The notes beneath the pieces are model-generated. The model saw only the letters and a list, made by a program, of their open reading frames with translations, did no database searches and had not been told where the DNA came from. Position numbers and translations under genes: made by a program. This document shows, in pieces, positions 20,694-30,500 of a DNA stretch of 64,000 bases. Source of the stretch: Streptomyces buecherae. GTDB taxonomy: Bacteria; Actinomycetota; Actinomycetes; Streptomycetales; Streptomycetaceae. The stretch lies in NCBI RefSeq assembly GCF_014295035.1, contig NZ_CP060404.1:6302501-6366500 (forward strand), in the 5' to 3' direction. Within the stretch, counting starts at the first letter, position 1. Each line of letters opens with the position of its first letter.

Positions 20694-21803
20694 GTGCTGC
20701 GCGTCCATTTCACAAGCGTGGACCTGGCACGGCTGCGGATGGCCGCTCGCCCGGACGCACTCTGGGAAACTATTTTAAGTTTCCATCGACTTCGCGAGAA
20801 ACAAGCGGAGAACATCTTCGGCGAATGGCGCTCGCAAACGCGGGCGCGGCTCCATTCCGAGCCCCGGTTGCTGGCACCCCTGGTGCCGCAGCGGGGCTAT
20901 TTTCCCGACTTCCTGACGCCGTCCGAGGGCGTCATCGGCGTCGAGGAGGCGATGGAGGCGGTGCGGGCCACGCCGGCCGAGAGGTTACGTACCGAGATAT
21001 CCCGGCTCCCGGCGGGCCGCGCCCTGCCGGCGTGGATGCGCCCGATGGCCGACGGCGAGGGCACCGACCGGGCCCTGGCCCGCCTCGTGGACACGCTGCG
21101 GGACTACCACCGGGCCGCCATCGCGCCGTACTGGCCGCACCTGCACGCCCGCATCGAGGCCGACCGCGCCGCCCGCGGCCGGGCCCTGCTGGACGGCGGC
21201 GTGGACGGGCTGCTGACCTCGCTGCCCGCCACCATGCGCTGGCGCCCGCCGGTGCTCGAAGTGGACTACCCCGTGGACCGGGACCTGTACCTGGACGGGC
21301 GTGGCCTGCTGTTGCTGCCCTCGTTCTTCTGCCGGCGCACGCCGGTCACCTTCCACAACCCGGCGCTCACCCCGGTGCTCGTCTACCCGCTCGACCACGC
21401 CGCGGGCCCTGCCCTGGTCACGCCCGCGCGCTCGCTGGTCAAGCTCGTCGGCTCCACCAGGTCGGCCGTGCTCCAGGGGATAGGCGCCGGCTGCACCACC
21501 AGCGAACTCGCCCGCCGGGTCGGCGTGTCGCTCGCCTCCGCCAGCCAGCACGCCACCGTACTGCGCGACGCCGGGCTGCTGGTGACGCTGCGACAGGGCA
21601 GCGCCGTGCTGCACACCCTGACCCCGCTGGGCATCGCCCTGCTGCGCGGCGGCAGCCCCGGGGAGCGGCCACCAGGGCCGGGGCCCGGCGGGCCCGGGGC
21701 CGGCGGGTCATGGGCCGGCCGGCCCGCCGCCGGGCACGCGACGGACCGACCCGAGCCCAGACCGGTGGCTACGAGCGGAACGGGCCCGTCACCTCGTACG
21801 TGA
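20694..21803 (+). CDS. ArsR-like winged-helix regulator with long N-terminal domain (DUF5937 type)
   Basis: 369 aa. Residues 1-~250 form a conserved-looking domain of unknown fold (VLRVHFTSVDLARLRMAARP at the start), followed by a winged helix at about 265-330 with the recognition stretch CTTSELARRVGVSLASASQH and wing LLVTLRQGSAVLHTLT. The Gly/Pro-rich tail is low complexity. The GTG at 20694 has a GGGGG site just upstream; longer versions reaching into the leader are rejected. It is convergent with phoX-like gene, overlapping by about 35 bp. Target genes unknown. Confidence 0.78.
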   Translation: MLRVHFTSVDLARLRMAARPDALWETILSFHRLREKQAENIFGEWRSQTRARLHSEPRLLAPLVPQRGYFPDFLTPSEGVIGVEEAMEAVRATPAERLRTEISRLPAGRALPAWMRPMADGEGTDRALARLVDTLRDYHRAAIAPYWPHLHARIEADRAARGRALLDGGVDGLLTSLPATMRWRPPVLEVDYPVDRDLYLDGRGLLLLPSFFCRRTPVTFHNPALTPVLVYPLDHAAGPALVTPARSLVKLVGSTRSAVLQGIGAGCTTSELARRVGVSLASASQHATVLRDAGLLVTLRQGSAVLHTLTPLGIALLRGGSPGERPPGPGPGGPGAGGSWAGRPAAGHATDRPEPRPVATSGTGPSPRT

Positions 21804-22926
21804 TGCCGCCGGACGAGCTGCCCGTCGTGCCGCGCTGGCTGGAGAAGTAGAGCCGCTGCCCGTTGGGCGAGAAGGCCGGGCCGGTGATCTCCGAGCCCGA
21901 CTGGCCGTTGATCCGCAGGAACGGCGCCACCACGTCGTCCGGCGTGATGATGCAGATCTCCATGTTGCCGCCGTCCTCGGCGATGAACAGGTCGCCGGAC
22001 GAGGAGCCGGTGACGTTGTCCACGCCGGAGAGCGGGGCGGAGCCGCTGACCAGCGAGTCGTCGTAGGCCAACTCGTAGGTGTTGGTGGTCAGGTTGAGCT
22101 GCCACACGCGGTTGTCGCCCTTGGTGGTGAACCAGACGGTGTCGTTCGCGTAGTGGCAGCCCTCGCCGCCGTTGAACCGCTTGGCACCCGAGACCTGATC
22201 GCGCGTCACGGTCGGCGCCCCGTCCGGGTCGGGCACGTTGGCCCAGGTGAACGAGCCGGAGGTGGCCGTGCCCGCCTTCAGCACCTGGAGCGTGCCCGAG
22301 GACAGGTTGCCCCAGGTGGAGGGGACGAAGCGGTAGAAGCAGCCGTTGGACTCGTCCTCGGTCAGGTAGATCACCTTGCGCACCGGGTCGGCCGCCGCGG
22401 CCTCGTGCTTGAAGCGGCCCATCGCGTCGCGCCGGGTCGCCGCGTTCACGCCCCACGGGTCGGTCTCGTACACGTAACCCAGGCTGACCTCCTCGCAGGA
22501 GAGCCAGGTGTTCCACGGGGTCTTGCCGCCGGCGCAGTTCTGCCGGGTGTTGGACAGCACGCGGTGCGCGCCGGTGATGGTGCCGGAGGAGTTGAACTTC
22601 ACGGCGCCCACGCCACCGTTCGGGCTTATCTCCGAGTTGGAGACGTAGATCCAGCCGGTGCCGTCCGCGAAGCAGGCGCCGCCGTCGGGGGCGTTGTGCC
22701 AGGTGTACGAGGTGCCGGCGACGGTCTGGCCGGAGCGGGCGATGATCCGGCTGGTGAAGCCGCTGGGCAACTGGATGCCCCGGGCGTCGGCGGCGCCGAG
22801 CGCCCCGTACGGGCCGGGGCCGGGCTGGGCCGGGGCGGCGTAGGCGGCCCCGCGCATCAGGGTGCCGCCGAAGGTCGCTACTGAGGTGCCGATGACTGCG
22901 CCGCGCAGGAAGGTGCGTCGTTCCAC
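21769..22926 (-). CDS. PhoX-like (DUF839) phosphatase, Tat-exported
   Basis: 385 aa. The N terminus VERRTFLRGAVIGTS is a twin-arginine signal (RRTFLR) with a hydrophobic core and an Ala-rich cleavage zone ending near AYAAP. The mature protein has the beta-propeller features of PhoX alkaline phosphatases: WLSCEEVSLGYVYETDPWG, YLTEDESNGCFYRFVP, GGEGCHYANDTVWFTTKGDN and the late NLFI-like AEDGGNMEICII. These supply Ca/Fe ligands in PhoX. The GTG at 22926 follows GGAG and positions the Tat motif at residues 3-8. A TATAGT -10 box lies at 23033-23038 (minus). Its 3' end overlaps the convergent regulator gene. Confidence 0.85.
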   Translation of the reverse strand: MERRTFLRGAVIGTSVATFGGTLMRGAAYAAPAQPGPGPYGALGAADARGIQLPSGFTSRIIARSGQTVAGTSYTWHNAPDGGACFADGTGWIYVSNSEISPNGGVGAVKFNSSGTITGAHRVLSNTRQNCAGGKTPWNTWLSCEEVSLGYVYETDPWGVNAATRRDAMGRFKHEAAAADPVRKVIYLTEDESNGCFYRFVPSTWGNLSSGTLQVLKAGTATSGSFTWANVPDPDGAPTVTRDQVSGAKRFNGGEGCHYANDTVWFTTKGDNRVWQLNLTTNTYELAYDDSLVSGSAPLSGVDNVTGSSSGDLFIAEDGGNMEICIITPDDVVAPFLRINGQSGSEITGPAFSPNGQRLYFSSQRGTTGSSSGGITYEVTGPFRS

Positions 22927-23356
22927 GGTCCACTCCAGAAAGGTGAAGACAACCGGCGGCCGGGTGGCCTGCCGGGCGGACTCCGCCCAGGTCACAGGGC
23001 GTCGCACCGGGCGGTGCCCGCAAGCCGCGGAGACTATAGGGCCGGTTTTGACGGGGCAGCAACAACTGGTGGCGCGGGGTGGGTGCCGCGATGGCTGAAG
23101 TTCGCCCGGCCTTCCCCGTCCCACCCCTTCCGGCGGCGCCACCGCGCCTCCCACCGCTCACGGCCCGCGATACGGCCTGGTGAGAGCGGTGCGCCGGGGC
23201 CGGTCCGGGGCGCGCGGCCCGCGCCGGACGGCGTCGGCGGCCGGGCCATGCCCTGTCCCAGCGGCGCGGCGCCCGGTCGGCGCGGCGCGAAGTCCGGGGG
23301 GCGCGGCGGTCGTTCGCGGGGGCGCGTGAGCGGCCGTCGCACCCCTCGCCGGCTGA
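22927..23356. other. 430-bp gap between the PhoX-like and permease genes
   Basis: Carries the TATAGT -10 candidate for the PhoX-like gene (23033-23038, minus strand). I looked for a GTTCACC-type PHO box and found none. The rest is GC-rich sequence without a supported gene. Confidence 0.4.
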
Positions 23357-25357
23357 CTATCGCCCCTCGCGCTGGCCGAACCACCCCACCCCGGGCCGGC
23401 CGAACCACCGCACGCCCGACGCGGCCGCCGACGCGGGGCGTGGGCTGGTGAGGCGGGTGCGGAGCCGGCAGATGACGGCGTCGGTCTCGCGGTGCACGGC
23501 GTGGGCCACCACGCCACCGCGCCGGTTGTGCAGCAGCCGGTGCCACGGCCGGGCGGGCTCCACCTCGGGGATCAGCACGGTGATCCGCCAGTCCGGCCGG
23601 TCGGCACTCACCTCCCGTACGTAGGCGGCGACCGGCCGGCCCACCTCGCGCCGGGCCCAGTCCAGGGCCCCCAGCGGTACGCCGGGGCGCCACAACTCCC
23701 AGTCGCGACGCAGCGCCTCGACCGCCCGCCGGTCCTCGGCGTCGCCGTGGTGGACGGTCACCGCGACCACCTCGTCGCCCAGCGAGACGGCCGCGGCCAG
23801 TGCCTCGCTGGTCAGCGCCGACAGGCCGGAGACCGGCACCACGACCAGCGAGGGGGCGCGGTGCGGCGGATCGGGAATCCGGCCGAGGCCGAGCTGCCGC
23901 CCGATCCGCTCGTACGCGCGGCGCACCGCCTCGAAGGCGAGCACGATCAGCGGCAGCGCGACCACGACGAACCAGGCGCCGTCCGCGAACTTGGTCGCGG
24001 TGACCACGACCGCGCTCACGCCGGTCAACAGCGCGCCGAGGCCGTTCAGGACCATCCGCGCCCGGCGGCCGCGTATCCCGGGCCGGCGGTGCCAGTGCAG
24101 CACCATCCCGGCCTGCGCGAGGGTGAAGCCCACGAAGACGCCGATGGCGAACAGCGGCACCAGCGTGTTGGTGTCGCCGCCCGAGCCGACCAACAACAGC
24201 GCGGCGACGGCGGCCAGGGTGAGCACCCCGTACCGGTGCACCTGGCGGTCGGCCCGCAGGCCGAAGACGTGCGGCAGGTAGTTGTCCCTGGCCAGCAGCT
24301 TGAGCAGGACCGGGAGGCCGCCGAATGAGGTGTTGGCGGAGAGCGCCAGCAGGGTCATGGTGGCGAACTGCACGACGTAGAAGCCGAATCCGTGGCCCAG
24401 CGAGGCGTCCGTGAGCTGGGCGAGGACGGTCACGCCCGCCACCGGTCGCAGCTCGAACCGGGCGATCAGCACCGACAGGCCGATCAGCATCGCCCCGAGC
24501 ACCACCCCGAGCACGACCTCGGCCCGCTGGGCCCGCCGCGCGGCGGGCGCGCGGAAGGACGGTACGGCGTTAGCGATGGCCTCGACGCCGGTCAGCGCGG
24601 AGCAGCCGGACGCGAACGCCTTGAGCAACAGCAGGACGCCGACGGTGGTCGCGTCGTCGGCGAGCACCGCCGCGTGCCCGGCGGACGCCTCCGTGGACAG
24701 CGGGGCGTCCCGGAGGAGACCGGCGGTGATCACGGTGAGCACGGCGCACACGAAGATCGCAGTCGGCACCAGGAAGGCGCGCGCCGAGTCCACGACGCCG
24801 CGCAGGTTCACGCCGGTGACCAGCGCCAACACCCCGAGGCACAGCCACAGCCGGTCGTCGTGCAACCCGGGGTAGGCCGAGGTCAGCGCGGCGACACCGG
24901 CGGTCACGGCGACCGCGGCGTTCAGGACGTAGTCCAGGACGAGCGAGGCGGCGGCCACCAGCGAGGCGCGCCGGCCCAGATGACGCCTGGCCACCGCGTA
25001 CGCCCCGCCGCCGTCCGGGAAGGCCGCGATGACCTGCCGGTAGGAGGCGACGAGCACGGCCAGCAGGGCCGCGATGGCCAGGGTGACGGGCACGGTGTAC
25101 CCGAGCCCGCGCGCCCCCGCGGCGGCCAGCACCAGGACGATGGCCTCCGGTCCGTACGCCACCGAAGCCATGGCGTCCAGCGACAGGGCGGCCAGGCCGG
25201 TCAGCGCGGTGAGGCGGTGCCGGTCGGCGGGGTCGGCCCCGGCGTCGTCCTCGGCCCGGAAGGTTTCGGCGGCCGGCGCGGGCGCGGTGGTACTCGGGGG
25301 GCTGACGGCGGCGCGAGCCGCGCCGGGCGCCCCCGTCCTCCTGGCGTCACTGAACAT
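23357..25357 (-). CDS. KimA/YdaO-like APC-superfamily permease, probable potassium importer
   Basis: 666 aa. About 12 hydrophobic helices (50-470) with the family stretches LSLDAMASVAYGPEAIVLVL, AFPDGGGAYAVARRHLG, KAFASGCSALTGVEAIANAV and ANTSFGGLPVLLKLLARDNY. These resemble KimA (formerly YdaO), a proton-coupled K+ importer, more than classical amino acid permeases. The cytoplasmic C-terminal ~170 residues have a USP-like alpha/beta look (VVAVTVHHGDAEDRRAVEAL), also as in KimA. The start has a GGAGG site, placed directly after a 10-bp hairpin in the leader. Amino acid transport is the alternative. Confidence 0.72.
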   Translation of the reverse strand: MFSDARRTGAPGAARAAVSPPSTTAPAPAAETFRAEDDAGADPADRHRLTALTGLAALSLDAMASVAYGPEAIVLVLAAAGARGLGYTVPVTLAIAALLAVLVASYRQVIAAFPDGGGAYAVARRHLGRRASLVAAASLVLDYVLNAAVAVTAGVAALTSAYPGLHDDRLWLCLGVLALVTGVNLRGVVDSARAFLVPTAIFVCAVLTVITAGLLRDAPLSTEASAGHAAVLADDATTVGVLLLLKAFASGCSALTGVEAIANAVPSFRAPAARRAQRAEVVLGVVLGAMLIGLSVLIARFELRPVAGVTVLAQLTDASLGHGFGFYVVQFATMTLLALSANTSFGGLPVLLKLLARDNYLPHVFGLRADRQVHRYGVLTLAAVAALLLVGSGGDTNTLVPLFAIGVFVGFTLAQAGMVLHWHRRPGIRGRRARMVLNGLGALLTGVSAVVVTATKFADGAWFVVVALPLIVLAFEAVRRAYERIGRQLGLGRIPDPPHRAPSLVVVPVSGLSALTSEALAAAVSLGDEVVAVTVHHGDAEDRRAVEALRRDWELWRPGVPLGALDWARREVGRPVAAYVREVSADRPDWRITVLIPEVEPARPWHRLLHNRRGGVVAHAVHRETDAVICRLRTRLTSPRPASAAASGVRWFGRPGVGWFGQREGR

Positions 25358-25371
25358 GGCTGGTCTACCTC

Positions 25372-25402
25372 CGCTGGTGCCGTCGATGGGCGGGCACCAG
25401 CG
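25372..25402 (-). promoter_or_regulatory. Leader hairpin next to the permease ribosome site
   Basis: On the mRNA, CGCTGGTGCC pairs exactly with GGCACCAGCG (11-nt loop), ending immediately before the GGAGG ribosome site of the permease. It could modulate translation; I do not recognise a known riboswitch. Confidence 0.4.
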
Positions 25403-25623
25403 TGAGTGCGGTCTCTCCCGCGCGCGCCCCGTCCTGGCACGCCCTTGTCGCCGCGCGCCCCGATCCTCACGCGACCTTGACGCCCGCGCTGACCAGGCAC
25501 GATGTGGCCGATGGCGACGCTCCGCGCGGCCGGGGTCAGCGGCGCGTCAAGGTGCGCCGCGCGCGCGTCAGCACCCCGTCAACACCCCGCTCCACTCGCC
25601 CGCCACCGCCCTACGGTCGCCGT

Positions 25624-26394
25624 ATGCGAAGGCGACGAGAGGGCGACGGGCCGCCGGGCGAGGGGCCCACCACGCGCCGGCGACGAGGGGGCGCGGGGGT
25701 GGTGCGGCAGCGCACGGCGAGCGGGGGGAGCCCGCGCCCGCGCGCGCCGGTGGCCTCCGGCGCGGCTGCCCCGGCGACGCCCGCCCCGGCCCCTGGCCGT
25801 CCGGGCGTGCCCCACGCGGGGCGGGACCCGCGGCGGCCAACCCCCGTGCCGCGCCCGGCCGCCGCGCCGGCCGGGGGCGGGGCGCCGCCCGCGCGGCACG
25901 TGACCCGGGGCGCGCACTGGCGCGGCGAACTGCGGTTCGCCGTGGGGCTGGCCCTCCCGCTCCTCGCCGCGCTGCTGCTCGTCGACCTCGCCAACGGAAC
26001 GCTGGACGCGGCGCGCGGCCTGTGCTGGACGGGCCTGTCCCTGCTGCTCCTGGCCGTCCTGGTGCCGCCTCGGGTCACCGCGGGCGAGGGCTGGCTGGCC
26101 ACGCGCGGGGTGTGGCGCACCCGGTCGGTCCGTACCGATCTGCTGGTGACGGTGCGCCTGGTGGGCGGGGTGACGCCGCGTCTGTTGCTGCGCGACGCGC
26201 GCGGGGCGACGGTCTGGGTCGACCCGCGCGCGCTGGTCACCGACCCGGCGCTGTGGCTCCAGGTGGAGCGCGGCGCGCGCACGGCACAGCGCCGGCGCGT
26301 GTTGCGCGGCGGTGCCTGGCTGCTGGCCGAGTTGGGGCGGCGTGCCGCCGAGCACCGGCCGCGCGCACCCGGGCCGGGGAGCGCGCGGCCCTGA
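25624..26394 (+). CDS. Small membrane protein, unknown function
   Basis: 256 aa. The first ~95 residues are Arg/Pro/Ala/Gly-rich and probably disordered. Two hydrophobic helices follow (FAVGLALPLLAALLLVDLA and LCWTGLSLLLLAVLVP), then a soluble domain of about 110 residues with WVDPRALVTDPALWLQVERG. Such two-helix proteins are common in streptomycetes, without assigned role. The ATG at 25624 is chosen as the first plausible start near the membrane domain; the frame is open from 25402. Convergent with the PepSY gene. Confidence 0.65.
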   Translation: MRRRREGDGPPGEGPTTRRRRGGAGVVRQRTASGGSPRPRAPVASGAAAPATPAPAPGRPGVPHAGRDPRRPTPVPRPAAAPAGGGAPPARHVTRGAHWRGELRFAVGLALPLLAALLLVDLANGTLDAARGLCWTGLSLLLLAVLVPPRVTAGEGWLATRGVWRTRSVRTDLLVTVRLVGGVTPRLLLRDARGATVWVDPRALVTDPALWLQVERGARTAQRRRVLRGGAWLLAELGRRAAEHRPRAPGPGSARP

Positions 26395-26464
26395 CACCGC
26401 GCCGCCGCGGTCGGGGGCGCGGTGCCGGGCGCGTACGGGGCGGGCCGGGCCGGTGGCCGGGGAG

Positions 26465-27286
26465 TCAGTCGCGGTCGACGTGTTCGCCGACGACCTTCCC
26501 GGTCACCGCGTCCACGGCGAAGGTGGTCTTGTTCCAGTCGCGCGGCGTGACGACGTCCACGGACCAGACGAGGGCCCCGGCGTCGTCGTCGCCGAGTTCG
26601 ACGGAGGTGACCGTGCCCGGCTTGGCGTCGGTGGCGGCCTTGGCCGCCTGTTCGGGCGTGCGCCGGGCCTTGCTGAGCTGGGCCGCCAACTCCCGCTTGT
26701 CGTCGCCGTCCTGGTCGGCCTCGGCCGTGGTGTCCAGCACCTTGCCGGAGCCGGCGTCGACGCGTACCCGGTGCGCGGTGCCGTCCTTGGTGGCGACCTT
26801 GGCGATCCACTCGGCGCGCCGCGCCCGCGGGCTCGCCGTCCCGCTCGGGCCGGCCGCGCGGGCGTCGGCCGCGCCCGCGTCGCCCGGGGCGTCGTCCGTC
26901 CCCTTGTCGTCGCGGTCGCCGCCCGTGCCCTTGAGCTCCAGGTCGACCAGGCGTCCGCCGGGCACCTTGGCCACCGCCGTCCTGGCCGCCTTGGCGTGGT
27001 CGACCCGGGCGAGCGGGAGCAGCGCCTTGCGTTCGGCCTGGTCGTCGGTGAGCCGGCCGGAGGCCGACGGGCTGTCGCCCGGCTGGCTCGGGCTCGATGG
27101 GGCCTTGGACGCCTTCGTGGCGCTGGCCGTCGGGGACGCCTGGTCGCCGCCGTCGCCGTCGCCGCCGTCGTCTCCGCAGCCGGCCAGCAGCGCGACGCAG
27201 GCCGCCAGGCAGGTCGCGGTCAGGGCGAGGCGGGCGGGCCGGGGGCGCCGGTCCGGGGTGGGCAGGGGGCTGTACGCACGACTCAT
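26465..27286 (-). CDS. PepSY-domain lipoprotein
   Basis: 273 aa. Lipoprotein signal with lipobox LLAGC (C about residue 35), then a 45-residue Ser/Asp/Lys-rich linker. Two PepSY-like repeats follow: about 75-190 (containing AEWIAKVATKDGTAHRVRVD and GSGKVLD) and about 195-270 (VWSVDVVTPRDWNKTTFAVD, TGKVVGEH). The first repeat is split by a low-complexity Gly/Asp/Ala insert. PepSY domains act as peptidase inhibitors; being directly downstream of a giant secreted metalloprotease that has its own propeptide makes a protease-control role attractive but unproven. Start ATG 27286 has a GAGGGGTG site. Confidence 0.8.
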   Translation of the reverse strand: MSRAYSPLPTPDRRPRPARLALTATCLAACVALLAGCGDDGGDGDGGDQASPTASATKASKAPSSPSQPGDSPSASGRLTDDQAERKALLPLARVDHAKAARTAVAKVPGGRLVDLELKGTGGDRDDKGTDDAPGDAGAADARAAGPSGTASPRARRAEWIAKVATKDGTAHRVRVDAGSGKVLDTTAEADQDGDDKRELAAQLSKARRTPEQAAKAATDAKPGTVTSVELGDDDAGALVWSVDVVTPRDWNKTTFAVDAVTGKVVGEHVDRD

Positions 27287-27540
27287 GTGTTCACCCCTCA
27301 CCGGTCGTCGGCCCGAACAGTCGGCCCGCGCGCGGATTCGCCCGATCGGACGCCGAAGGCACCCGGCGCGCGCCGGCGCGCACACGCTCGCGGCGCCGCC
27401 ATGGACCATGGCGGCGCCGCGTGCCGTGCTGGCTGTGCTGGTTGTTCCGGTGGTGCTGGTTGTTCTGGTGGTGCTGTTGCCACTACCCGTGCCTGGTGTC
27501 CGTGCCGCTCAGCCGCTTGTCAGCCGGCCCGCCGCGCGGG

Positions 27541-27594
27541 GTGTCGGGTCAACACGGGGTGTCAGGTCAGCATCGGGTGTCAGGTCACCTTCAG
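27541..27594. repeat. 18-bp tandem repeat across the protease stop codon
   Basis: Three units with 18-bp period, each beginning GTGTC (27541, 27559, 27577) and containing GGTCA. The protease TGA stop is inside the third unit, and the middle unit repeats the TGA in the same frame. Confidence 0.75.
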
Positions 27595-30500
27595 CGTCAC
27601 GTCGTCCACGACGAAGCTGGTCTGCAGGTAGGCGTCCTCCACCGAGGTGAACGTCACCGTGATCCGCTGGCCCGCGTACTGGCTCAGGTCCACCGAACGC
27701 TCCTGGTAGCCGCTGGCCGCGTCGGTGTTGTCCAGCGTCTCCACCGTGGTGCCGTTGACCTTGATGGTGAACTGGTCGTACGGCGTGTTCTCCGTCTCGT
27801 CGGTGTCCACGTGCAGCCAGTAGCCCAGCGTCGCCGACGTGCAGCCGGTGGGCACGGTCACCGTCTGGCTGATGGTGTCGCTGGTGGCGTTGCCGTAGCC
27901 GCCGAGCCAGGCGTACCGGGTGCCGGTGTGCGCGGTCTGGCCCGCCTGCGAGCCGATCGCCCCGGTGGAGCCGGTCCACGGCGCGCTGCCGTTCTCGAAG
28001 CCGCCGTTGACGATGAGCTGCTCGTCGCAGCCCGGGGTGCCGCTGCCGACGGTCAGCGTGTAGGTGGCGCTGTGCGTCGCCGTGCCGGTGCCCGTGATGG
28101 TGATCGGGTAGGTGCCGGCCGGGGTCTGTGCCGACGTGGCGATCTTCACCGCGGCCTTGCCGCCCGAGGTGACGGTCTCCGGGTCAAACGTGGCCTGCGC
28201 CCCGCTCGGCAGCCCGGCGGCCGACAGGCGCACCGACTGGGCCGAGCCGTTCGTGGTCGCGGTGATGACGGTGGCGCTGGCGGTGGCACCCGGCTCCACG
28301 GTGCCCGAGCCGGGCTCGACCGACAGCGAGAAGTCGTCGACCGGGGCGGTTTCGGAGACGGCCTGCTTCCACAGCGTGTAGGCGATGCCGTCCACGCCGC
28401 GGTTGAGCGCCGTGGCGTTGATGTTGTTCGTGGTGTCGCACGCCTGGTGGTAGCAGGGGTCGTACGCGCCACCCGAGGTGCCGCCCCACTTGGCCGCCTG
28501 GGCCGCGGTCTTGCGGTAGCTGGCGCCGGTCGCGTAGCCGGAGCTGGCGATGCCCGCCTGCTCGAAGGAGTAGTCGTCCGAGCGGCCCGCGCCCTCGGTG
28601 TTCTCCTCCGGCTGGAGCTGGAGCGAGTCCCAGTACTCCTTCATCGGCTTGGCGGCGGCGGAGGTGATGTGGTTGATGAAGTAGCCGCCGTTGACCGAGC
28701 CGATCATGTCGAAGTTGTAGTACGCCTTGATCTGCGACCGCTGCGTCGAGGAGAGCGAGCGCACGTAGAAGTCCGAGCCGTTGAGGCCCTGCTCCTCGTC
28801 CGTCCACCAGCCGAAGCGGACCCGGTTCTTCATGTTCGGGTTCTTCTCGGCCAGCGCCAGGGCCGTCTCAAGCAGCGCGGCCGAGCCCGAGGCGTTGTCG
28901 TTGATGCCGGGGCCGGCACCCACGCTGTCCAGGTGCGCGCCGAACATGTACGTGTTGGCCGCGTCGCCCTTGGGCCACTCGGCGATCAGGTTCGGGCCCG
29001 CGCCGGAGGTGCACCCGGAGGTGCAGGGCTGCTCGGTGACGGTGTAGCCCGCCGCCTGGAGCTTGCCCTTCACGTACGCGACGGAGTCCCGGTAGCCCTG
29101 GCTGGTCGAGCGGCGGTTGCCGCCGTTGCGGCTGGCGATGGACTGGAACTCGGTCAGGTGCGCCCGGACCTTGGCCACGTCGATGTCCGGGGCGCCGGTG
29201 CCGGGCCCGCTGCCGCCGACGGTCAGCGTGTACTGCGCGGTGTGCGTCGCGGTGCCCTTGGCCGTGATGGTGATCGGGTACGTGCCCGGGGCGGTGCTGG
29301 TGGAGGTCGTCACCTTCATGGTGGAGCTGGCGCCGGAGGTCACCGTGGCCGGGGTGAAGGTCACGCTCGCGCCGGCCGGGGCGCCGGTCGCCGACAGGGT
29401 GACGGACTGGGCCTCACCGCTGGTGGTCGAGGTGCCGATGGTCGCCGTGGCGGCCGAACCCGGGTCCACGCTGCCCGCCGACGGGCTCACGGACACCGCG
29501 AAGTCGCCGCCCTGGCTGGTGCAGGTCGGGTCGCCGGGCTGGGCCGGGACGCTGATCGCGTCCCAGGCGGCCTGGGTCTTGCGGAACAGGTCACAGGAGG
29601 CGTCGAGGCCCTTCGCCGCGGTCAGCGTCGCGGTGCGGTAGCGCTTGTGGGTCATGCCGCTGGTCTTGAGCAGCATGCCGCCGTAGAAGACCTTGCCGGC
29701 CGTCTGGATGCCGACGCCGGTGACCGTGGAGTTGTTGCAGGTCGGGCTGGTCGGCTTGGAGCCACCGGGGTTGGAGCCCTCGGAGAGCAGGTAGAACCAG
29801 TGGTTGAGCGGGCCGGCCGCCGCGTGCACCTCGGTGTTGGGGATCGAGGAGCTGTAACACCGCGGGTGGTTGCTCACCTTCTGCGGGTCGTACATGTTGC
29901 GGATCGGGCCGCTGCCGCTGAGGTTGATCATCTCGCCGACGAGGTAGTCGCCGGGCGTGTCGTACGGGGCGGGCTCGTTGGCGTACGCCTCGGTCAGGGC
30001 GCCGAAGATGTCGCCGGTGGCCTCGCCGAGGCCGTTCTCGTTGTTGGCGCCGCCCGGCGTGAACTGGTCGATGCCGTGGCCGTACTCGTGGCCGATGACG
30101 TCCATCGCCGAGATCCACTCGTTGGCCCGGTTGTGGCCGATGGTGATCCGCGAACCGTCCCAGTACGCGTTCATCTCGTTGAGCCCCACGCGCACCGGCC
30201 AGCTTCCGCCGTTGCCGTTGTGCCCGTTACGGCCCAACCAGTCCTTCAGCATGTCCCACTCTTTTTGAGCCCCCCACATCGCGTCGACGCAGCCGGTCTC
30301 CTTGCTGGTGGGGTTCCCGTTGCCCCAGCTGTCGCTGGACTTGGTCATGACGCTGCCGCCGCTGTAGTCGGCGCAGCTCAGACCGGGCCGCTTCGGGTCC
30401 TTGAGCTGGAACTGGCTGCCGCTGGCGGTGGTGTCGATGGTCAGCGGGTTGGGGCCGTTCCACTTGCTGTTGCCGGTGCCGGCGCGTACGTCGTCGTACG

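Noticed and set aside
25358..25500. ydaO-type c-di-AMP riboswitch before the KimA-like gene
   Set aside because: The leader is too short and lacks the conserved GGGGA/AGCC-type core I would expect; only a simple hairpin is present.
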